A stretch of 38,927 nt of DNA. Origin: Candidatus Methanocorpusculum faecipullorum (GTDB taxonomy: Archaea; Halobacteriota; Methanomicrobia; Methanomicrobiales; Methanocorpusculaceae). Position 1 is the first letter of the stretch. The number at the start of each line of letters is the position of its first letter. The notes beneath the pieces were generated by a model that saw only the letters and a list, made by a program, of their open reading frames with translations, was not told the DNA's origin and searched no databases. The translations under genes were made by a program, and so were the position numbers. The stretch spans positions 1-38,927 of the forward strand of contig JAHLFR010000042.1 in the NCBI GenBank assembly GCA_018883755.1, read 5' to 3'. This document shows positions 33,710-38,927 of the stretch, piece by piece.

Positions 33710-34659
33710 AAGCACAACTGCTTGAAGTCGGCACTGCACAGCTCACCGGAGCTGATGCATCCGAGTACGAATCAAAATCAACCGCAGGCCCAGGGGCCGG
33801 TGGACGCGGATCAGTGTTTTTCAGCTACGAAGGACACCGCGTACGCCTCAATGTGGCAGATGATTCCCCCATTACCCTCCGCCACATTGGCGGCGGAACG
33901 GTGATGCTGACCTACGGGTACATTGAGGTCCTTGGTAAACTCGAAAAACCGGGGAGCCACTGTCCGGGTCAGGCATACATTACCATCAGCGGGTCCTGTA
34001 TATATCACTGCAAATACTGTCCGGTACCAGCGAATGCTGCCCCGACAAAATCGGTGGATGAGATTCTCTCCCTTGTTCAGAATGCGGATGATATTCATGC
34101 AATCTCCCTGACAAGCGGGGTCGTAGGAAGCACAGAAGAGGAGGAGGAACGAGCCCTTGCAGTACTAAAAGCACTCAGGGAGTTCAATCTCCCCATCGGT
34201 GTTTCCATCTATCCAACCAGCGGTACCGCCCGCCGCCTTCATGAAGCGGGAGCCACCGAAGTGAAGTTCAATCTGGAGACAGCAACACCGGAGCTGTTTG
34301 CGGAGATGTGCCCAGGAATGGATCGCGACATTATCAACACAGAACTGGATGAGGCAGTAAAACTGTTTGGGAAAAACCACGTGTTCACAAATCTCATCAT
34401 CGGACTTGGGGAAACAGATGAGGAGATGAAAGCAGCAGTCAGCGATCTCTGTGCCCGCGGTATCATCCCGACACTCCGCCCGCTCTGTCCGGGAGGAGAA
34501 GTAAAAGATCTTCCGCGACCTGGTTTCAAACGTATCATGAATCTCTACAAACATCATCGTTCTGCACTTGCGGCAAACGGGCTCGATACCCGGGAAGCGA
34601 AAACGATGTGCATCGCCTGTACCGGCTGTGATATGGTTCCTGACCAGGACCAAAACTGA
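33694..34659 (+). CDS. Radical SAM protein coupled to the marker 11 pair
   Basis: 321 residues. The radical SAM [4Fe-4S] motif is C102-X3-C106-X2-C109 (CIYHCKYC), after an 80-residue N-terminal domain. The barrel continues with LTSGVVGSTEEEEERAL, IGVSIYPTSG, EVKFNLETATPELF and a biotin-synthase-like FTNLIIGLGETDEEM. Near the C-terminus three further cysteines (MCIACTGC) may bind an auxiliary cluster. The start overlaps the marker 11 gene by 16 bases. The substrate is unknown; tight coupling suggests it acts with the IDDTD proteins in one modification or cofactor pathway. Confidence 0.83.
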   Translation: MWESLKAQLLEVGTAQLTGADASEYESKSTAGPGAGGRGSVFFSYEGHRVRLNVADDSPITLRHIGGGTVMLTYGYIEVLGKLEKPGSHCPGQAYITISGSCIYHCKYCPVPANAAPTKSVDEILSLVQNADDIHAISLTSGVVGSTEEEEERALAVLKALREFNLPIGVSIYPTSGTARRLHEAGATEVKFNLETATPELFAEMCPGMDRDIINTELDEAVKLFGKNHVFTNLIIGLGETDEEMKAAVSDLCARGIIPTLRPLCPGGEVKDLPRPGFKRIMNLYKHHRSALAANGLDTREAKTMCIACTGCDMVPDQDQN

Positions 34660-34704
34660 TAGTCGGATTTAATTTGCAGCATAGCAATAGAATAGAGTAT
34701 CTGC

Positions 34705-35526
34705 ATGATCTTTCCAGCCGAATGTAAATACATCGGGAGTGCGGCAACAAAACCGTACGGCGACACTGTGTACTTCCTGACAAAGTATCTGATCCATCCA
34801 ACACCGGAGGGTTTTGAGATTCTGGAAGTTGAGCATGAAGGAGAGAGCGGTTACATGCGAAAGGTAAAATCAGTCCGCCGTCTCGTGGGACCGGAGGATA
34901 TTGCCGTGTGGGAAGGACCGATTACCCCGCATGACCGGACCGGCCTTATCAAAAAGGCACTGTCCACAAAAAAACGGTGTACCATCTTCGGTGCAAATGA
35001 CGAACACCAGACCTTTGTTCTGGACCCCGATCTCTCGGGGCTGGAAACGGTGCATGTGTATGACATCACCCCGCCGCGTGCAAACCTTTCAGAGAATCTG
35101 AAGATCCTTGAGGCACTGGGATTTTTCGGAACCCAAAATATTCAGTTTGAGCATCACGTCAGAGACATCAGAAAAATTCAGGCGGATGTGTATCCCTGCC
35201 GGGCGGGAGGGTTTGCAAAGACCCTTGACCGGAACACACTGCACGGAGGAGAGCATGTTGCCTGCTGTATGACCGGCCGCCACATCTGCGGCGAGTGTTA
35301 TGGTGATGATTTTGTGTTCGAGGATACCTGTCCGCTGTCGCAGGTCGCGGAAGAACCGTTCATTGCCAGATGCTGCCGAGCGGAACGGAGCGGGATCGGT
35401 ATCTACAACGGAAAGTTCGGTGCGGTCGTCCACTGGGGTTCATCACCCCGTGTGATGCTGGAGGCGGTTGATAAGATGCTTGTCGCATGGCGGAAAAAAA
35501 CAGAGGAGGAATCGTTGGATGGTTAA
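34705..35526 (+). CDS. Cys-rich methanogen protein of unknown function (273 aa)
   Basis: I do not recognise this family. The N-terminal 130 residues look like a mixed alpha/beta domain. The C-terminal half has a cluster of cysteines: YPCRAGGF, ACCMTGRHICGECYGDDF, EDTCPLS and ARCCRAE, suggesting an iron-sulfur or zinc site. It ends with a GIYNGKFGAVVHWGSSPRVM segment. An A/T box near 34668 may be its promoter. Its last eight bases overlap the endonuclease IV start. Confidence 0.7.
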   Translation: MIFPAECKYIGSAATKPYGDTVYFLTKYLIHPTPEGFEILEVEHEGESGYMRKVKSVRRLVGPEDIAVWEGPITPHDRTGLIKKALSTKKRCTIFGANDEHQTFVLDPDLSGLETVHVYDITPPRANLSENLKILEALGFFGTQNIQFEHHVRDIRKIQADVYPCRAGGFAKTLDRNTLHGGEHVACCMTGRHICGECYGDDFVFEDTCPLSQVAEEPFIARCCRAERSGIGIYNGKFGAVVHWGSSPRVMLEAVDKMLVAWRKKTEEESLDG

Positions 35527-36364
35527 GCTCGGATTTCATGTTTCGATCGCCGGAGCATTTTCAAATGCCGTGGAGCGGGCACAGGCACTCGGGTGTGACA
35601 CATTTCAGATATTTACCCGCAGTCCACGGGTATGGGCGGCAAAACCGATTGATGCAGCATCAGCAGACGCGTTCGTCAAAACCCTTGCCGCATCTGGCAT
35701 CGGCCCTGTGGTGGACCACATGCCCTATCTCCCAAACCCAGCGGCGGAAAAACCGGAGATCTATGAGAAGTCGGTAGCAACACTGACAGACGAACTGAAT
35801 CGGTGCAGCCAGCTCAAGATTCCCTACCTTGTCACCCACCTTGGGCACCACGGGGCTGAAGGGCACAAAAAAGGGCAGGAAAAAGTCATTGCCGCAATTG
35901 GCCAGGCCCTGGATAACGCTGCGGGCGACACGATGATTCTTCTGGAAAACACTGCAAACGAGAAGAACACCGTAGGAGGCACGTTCACGGATGTCGGAGT
36001 AATCGCCGACGGTCTTGGACGTGAGCCGCGGGTCGGGTTCTGTTTTGATACATGCCATGCGGCAGCAGCCGGGTATGATCTCAAAGGGCACGGGGCTGAA
36101 ACAGTATTTGGATGGTTTGCGGATGAAGCGGGAGATCTCTCACGGCTGAAGGTTATTCATCTCAACGACATGAAGGGGGGAATCGGTTCACACCTCGACC
36201 GCCACGAGCATCTCGGCCTCGGCACACTCGGGGAGGAGACGATTCGCGATGTCCTGACGTTTCCGAAAGTTTCCCACTGTGCATTCATAATGGAGACACC
36301 ATCCAACGAGATACGCGATGATGCGGGAAACATGGCGGTTGCACGACAGCTATCCGCAATGTAA
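35519..36364 (+). CDS. nfo: Endonuclease IV (apurinic/apyrimidinic endonuclease)
   Basis: 281 residues from the ATG at 35519. Zinc-dependent enzyme that cuts DNA at abasic sites. The TIM-barrel signatures are present: LGFHVSIAGAFSNAVERA at the start, LVTHLGHHGA, ILLENTAN, GFCFDTCHAAAAGYD, VIHLNDMKGGIGSHLDRHEHLG and a closing METPS, which supply the His, Glu and Asp metal ligands. AGAGGAGGA just upstream fixes the start; an earlier start would lie inside the preceding gene. Confidence 0.96.
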   Translation: MVKLGFHVSIAGAFSNAVERAQALGCDTFQIFTRSPRVWAAKPIDAASADAFVKTLAASGIGPVVDHMPYLPNPAAEKPEIYEKSVATLTDELNRCSQLKIPYLVTHLGHHGAEGHKKGQEKVIAAIGQALDNAAGDTMILLENTANEKNTVGGTFTDVGVIADGLGREPRVGFCFDTCHAAAAGYDLKGHGAETVFGWFADEAGDLSRLKVIHLNDMKGGIGSHLDRHEHLGLGTLGEETIRDVLTFPKVSHCAFIMETPSNEIRDDAGNMAVARQLSAM

Positions 36365-36388
36365 CAACACATCCCTGCAAACTATTTT

Positions 36389-37219
36389 TCAAAGAGATTT
36401 GCGGGTCAGCAGAGACAACAGTTCATCACTGCTGCTCACAACTTCTGCATCCATTTCCAGCATGAGATTCACCAGCTCATTATCACTGTATCGCCGGAAA
36501 TCCGTACGGATCGCAATCACCCGTTTGCCAAGCGCTGTGGCATACCCCATCTCCCACGCAGTACCCGAGTCGGCATCAGAACCGTCAATCACTGCAACAA
36601 CAATATCACTGCTCCGAAGGGCATCAAGATTCCATTGATAGATCAGCCTCTCACGGTTTTCACTCCGGGACGTTGCGGTGTCTTCGGCTTTCTGAGGCAG
36701 GTGGACCGCATAGTACTGGGACGTAAGAAGATCCGCAAGACCCGCATTGTAAACCCTCTGCGCCTCGGAGAACAACGGGGCTGCAAGATAGATGCGGTAC
36801 TGCGCAAAACGCCGGACATCTATCATCGGAATATCAGAGAACCGTTTGAGAAACACACCGGACCCTGCGGATTTTTCGTCACCATAATACGTGGTTGTGA
36901 CACCGCAGGTCGGAGAGGAGTTTACCCCGATAAGAGCAAGCGGCGGCTCTCCCCGCTCAGCTATCACTGTCCTAACCTCTTCCTCAAGACGATCAAGAAG
37001 CGTAGCAAACTCCGGAGTATTGAGCCGATCAAGGAAGGAACCGGGTTTTCGGGGAACTCCAAGATACAGCGTCTCCGGACACGGTAGCCGCACCATCTCA
37101 ATACCGAACCGCCGGCAGCGCTCGGCTGCGGCAGCCCACACAGCCCGGTCGGCATCGGTGGTAATTCCCTCTGCACGGAGTTTTTCGTTCAGAATACACG
37201 GGGAGACAAGGACATACAT
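36389..37219 (-). CDS. TudS-like putative desulfidase fused to a nucleoside 2-deoxyribosyltransferase-like domain
   Basis: 276 residues in two parts. Residues 1-135 resemble the DUF523/TudS-related family, whose studied members remove sulfur from 2-thiouracil using a [4Fe-4S] cluster on three cysteines. Here the three are C8 (SPCILN), C47 (PCPET) and C105 (SPTCG). Residues 141-276 are a nucleoside 2-deoxyribosyltransferase fold: YRIYLAAPLFSEAQ (Tyr144), VIDGSDADSGTAWEMGYA with D212 and the presumed nucleophile E223, and a KRVIAIRTD end. The fusion suggests combined base release and desulfuration in salvage of thiolated nucleosides; this is inference. It is a single gene convergent with nfo and divergent from tsr3. 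Confidence 0.72.
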   Translation of the reverse strand: MYVLVSPCILNEKLRAEGITTDADRAVWAAAAERCRRFGIEMVRLPCPETLYLGVPRKPGSFLDRLNTPEFATLLDRLEEEVRTVIAERGEPPLALIGVNSSPTCGVTTTYYGDEKSAGSGVFLKRFSDIPMIDVRRFAQYRIYLAAPLFSEAQRVYNAGLADLLTSQYYAVHLPQKAEDTATSRSENRERLIYQWNLDALRSSDIVVAVIDGSDADSGTAWEMGYATALGKRVIAIRTDFRRYSDNELVNLMLEMDAEVVSSSDELLSLLTRKSL

Positions 37220-37298
37220 TGGTACGTCTGTTAGAGGTTTGAGGAGATAAAGAACCCGAAATCAGAATAACCGTTCACGTACAAATAACAGTACAGCA

Positions 37299-37808
37299 AT
37301 GGTCCGGGACAAAATAGCACTCATCGCCTACCGTGACAACACCTGCGATCCGAAAAAATGCACCATGAAAAAACTGGAGCGGTTCGGGATGCTGAGAATA
37401 GTAAACCGCATCCCGCAGATTCCCAAAAGCACGCTGCTTCTGGATCCGACCGCAGGATTCGTGCTCTCTCCTGCAGATAGATCCTGGGTGCAGTCGGTAA
37501 CCGCCCTTGACTGTTCATGGGAGGTGCTTGACACCGCAAACCTCGGACCCTGGAAAGGACGAAGGGCACTGCCGTTCCTGGTCGCAGCAAATCCGGTCAA
37601 CTTTGGAAAACCTTTCACTCTGACCTCGGTCGAAGCAATTGCCGCAACACTGTACATTCTCGGAGAAGAAGATCAGGCAAAAGAGATTCTCGCAAAGTTT
37701 CACTGGGGACTCAACTTCCTTGCTCTCAATGAAGAGCCGCTTGCCGAGTATGCCGCAGCAAAAAACAGTGCCGAGGTCCTGAAGATCCAAAGTGAGTATC
37801 TCGGCTGA
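37299..37808 (+). CDS. tsr3: Tsr3-type 16S rRNA aminocarboxypropyltransferase (DUF367)
   Basis: 169 residues. Tsr3 transfers the aminocarboxypropyl group of S-adenosylmethionine to a pseudouridine in small-subunit rRNA. The family signatures are DPKKCTMKKLERFG near residue 17, LDPTAGFVLSPADR near residue 48, ALDCSW and RRALPFLVAANPVNFGKP near residue 88. Length and order are normal. The 79-base gap to the divergent fusion gene holds both promoters; no clear box could be assigned. Confidence 0.93.
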   Translation: MVRDKIALIAYRDNTCDPKKCTMKKLERFGMLRIVNRIPQIPKSTLLLDPTAGFVLSPADRSWVQSVTALDCSWEVLDTANLGPWKGRRALPFLVAANPVNFGKPFTLTSVEAIAATLYILGEEDQAKEILAKFHWGLNFLALNEEPLAEYAAAKNSAEVLKIQSEYLG

Positions 37809-37862
37809 AATAGCCAGCACCGAGACTATTAACATCTGAAACAACTAACTAACACGTATACA

Positions 37863-38927
37863 ATGGCAAGCGTAAGCATCCGGAGATATGGACAGATCTT
37901 TGATGTACTGGTAAAGTACGGATTCTCTTATTATCTCAACGAGATATTTCCCGGATTCATCAATACCAAAAAAGCTGCTCAGGACGATTTCAGTTCCTAC
38001 TCGATGTACGCCAGGGTCAGAATGGCTCTGGAGGAACTCGGGCCGACATTCGTAAAGTTTGGCCAGCTGCTGAGTACAAGAACCGAACTGTTTCCGCCGG
38101 AGATGATCGAGGAACTGTCCAAACTCCAGGACCGTGTGGGGGTCGTGCCGTTTGATGAAGTCATCCCGACGCTCGATGAGTACATTCCCGACTGGCGGGA
38201 TGTGTTCACCTCGCTCGATCCCAAACCGCTTGCCGCAGCCTCCATCTCCCAGGTGTACCGTGCCGTTATGCAGGACGGAACCGAGCTTGCCCTAAAGATT
38301 CAGCGCCCGAACATTCAGGAGCGAATCGAACAGGATATTGTTCTCCTCCGATCCCTTGCCGAGCGGATTGAGGAACGGAGACCGGATCTCAGAATCTACA
38401 ATCCGGTTGCCCTGGTGGACGACTTCTCGGTACAGATTAAAAAGGAACTGGACTTTACCCGTGACGGAATGAATGCCGAGCGGCTTGCACGGAATATGCG
38501 GGTATCCGGCATCCCCGGCATTAAAGTGCCAAAAATTTACTGGGAGTTCTCCGGAAAGTGTCTGCTTGCAATGGAGTTTGTATCTGGTGTCAGAAGTGAC
38601 GACGTGGATGCAATCGTTGCAATGGGCATGGACCCGAAAGAACTTGCAAGCCGGGGCCTGAAAGCATTCATGGTCCAAATCTTCCAGAACGGATTTTACC
38701 ACGGTGATCCGCATGCAGGAAATATCCGTGTATCCCCAAAAGGCGAACTGGTGTTTCTTGACTTCGGCGTCTGCGGCGTTTTAATGAAGGATACCCGGAA
38801 CAAATTCATCTCGCTGATGCTGGCTCTCTTTGCAGCAGATACGGATCTGACGATCCGGTACGTGAAAAATCTCGGTGTAAAGATTCCGTCAAGCGGGATG
38901 GATGAGTTCCGCGGAGAACTGTATCTT
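37863..38927 (+). CDS. UbiB/ABC1-family kinase-like protein, cut by the right edge
   Basis: An ATG at 37863 opens a frame that runs to the window end, giving 355 residues without a stop. The UbiB/ADCK fold is clear: the KxGQ motif in GPTFVKFGQLLSTR near residue 61, PLAAASISQVYRA (the Ala-rich loop), ELALKIQRPNI with the ATP lysine, KKELDFTRDGMNA and the catalytic GFYHGDPHAGNI with LDFGVCG. Members act in isoprenoid lipid or quinone metabolism; methanogens lack ubiquinone, so the substrate here is unknown. ACTATTAAC (37829-37837) is placed for a leaderless transcript. C-terminal membrane helices, if any, lie outside the window. Confidence 0.92.
   Translation, partial: MASVSIRRYGQIFDVLVKYGFSYYLNEIFPGFINTKKAAQDDFSSYSMYARVRMALEELGPTFVKFGQLLSTRTELFPPEMIEELSKLQDRVGVVPFDEVIPTLDEYIPDWRDVFTSLDPKPLAAASISQVYRAVMQDGTELALKIQRPNIQERIEQDIVLLRSLAERIEERRPDLRIYNPVALVDDFSVQIKKELDFTRDGMNAERLARNMRVSGIPGIKVPKIYWEFSGKCLLAMEFVSGVRSDDVDAIVAMGMDPKELASRGLKAFMVQIFQNGFYHGDPHAGNIRVSPKGELVFLDFGVCGVLMKDTRNKFISLMLALFAADTDLTIRYVKNLGVKIPSSGMDEFRGELYL

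Overview
The window reads as chromosome of a hydrogenotrophic methanogenic archaeon. It carries a formylmethanofuran dehydrogenase and heterodisulfide reductase gene set, a methanogenesis-marker-11-type protein, a thermosome, membrane-anchored archaeal LonB, Nob1, Tsr3, a GfcR-like regulator and archaeal TATA-type promoters. Base composition is moderate, and an hdrABC/mvhD block sits inside a fwd operon. Together these suggest Methanomicrobiales, possibly a Methanocorpusculum-like organism (inference from gene content only). No rRNA, CRISPR array, insertion sequence or phage gene was seen.

Layout. 1-6.5 kb: housekeeping genes (lonB on minus; prs, nob1, gfcR-like and thermosome on plus), then tRNA-Ser(CGA) and a small orphan gene. 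lonB is split by a 26-bp tandem duplication. 6.5-12.4 kb: a Ski2-like helicase with zinc-finger and TPR ends follows an HTH regulator; divergent from them is hypF. A perfect inverted repeat lies in the divergent promoter region. 12.4-20.6 kb: a sulfur (or selenium) island. It holds rubredoxin, cysteine desulfurase, a divergent FdhD-like sulfurtransferase, a YeeE/YedE transporter split into two genes, two TusA-like proteins, OsmC, a C_GCAxxG_C_C redox protein and two small siroheme sulfite-reductase-like proteins. The island is flanked by two paralogues of an unrecognised family ending in a GYCLCG motif. 20.6-31.4 kb: one long minus-strand unit fwdG-fwdF-hdrC-hdrB-hdrA-mvhD-fwdD-fwdB-fwdA-fwdC, followed by a separated fwdC-like gene with no normal N-terminus. 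31.4-31.9 kb: an AT-rich divergent regulatory region with several inverted repeats. 31.9-34.7 kb: two homologous IDDTD-motif proteins (the second is methanogenesis marker 11) overlapping a radical SAM gene. 34.7-38.9 kb: a Cys-rich unknown, endonuclease IV, a TudS-like/nucleoside deoxyribosyltransferase fusion, Tsr3, and the start of a UbiB/ABC1-family kinase cut by the window edge.

Working together. The fwd/hdr operon encodes the CO2-reducing first step of methanogenesis and the flavin-bifurcating last step as one unit, which fits a physical Fwd-Hdr supercomplex. The 12-20 kb island looks like a complete route for importing a reactive sulfur or selenium species, carrying it on TusA/FdhD-type carriers with a desulfurase, and reducing it with siroheme enzymes. 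Its substrate cannot be told from sequence. The best candidates for undescribed biology are that island with its GYCLCG paralogues, the desulfidase-deoxyribosyltransferase fusion, and the tandem IDDTD pair with its radical SAM partner.
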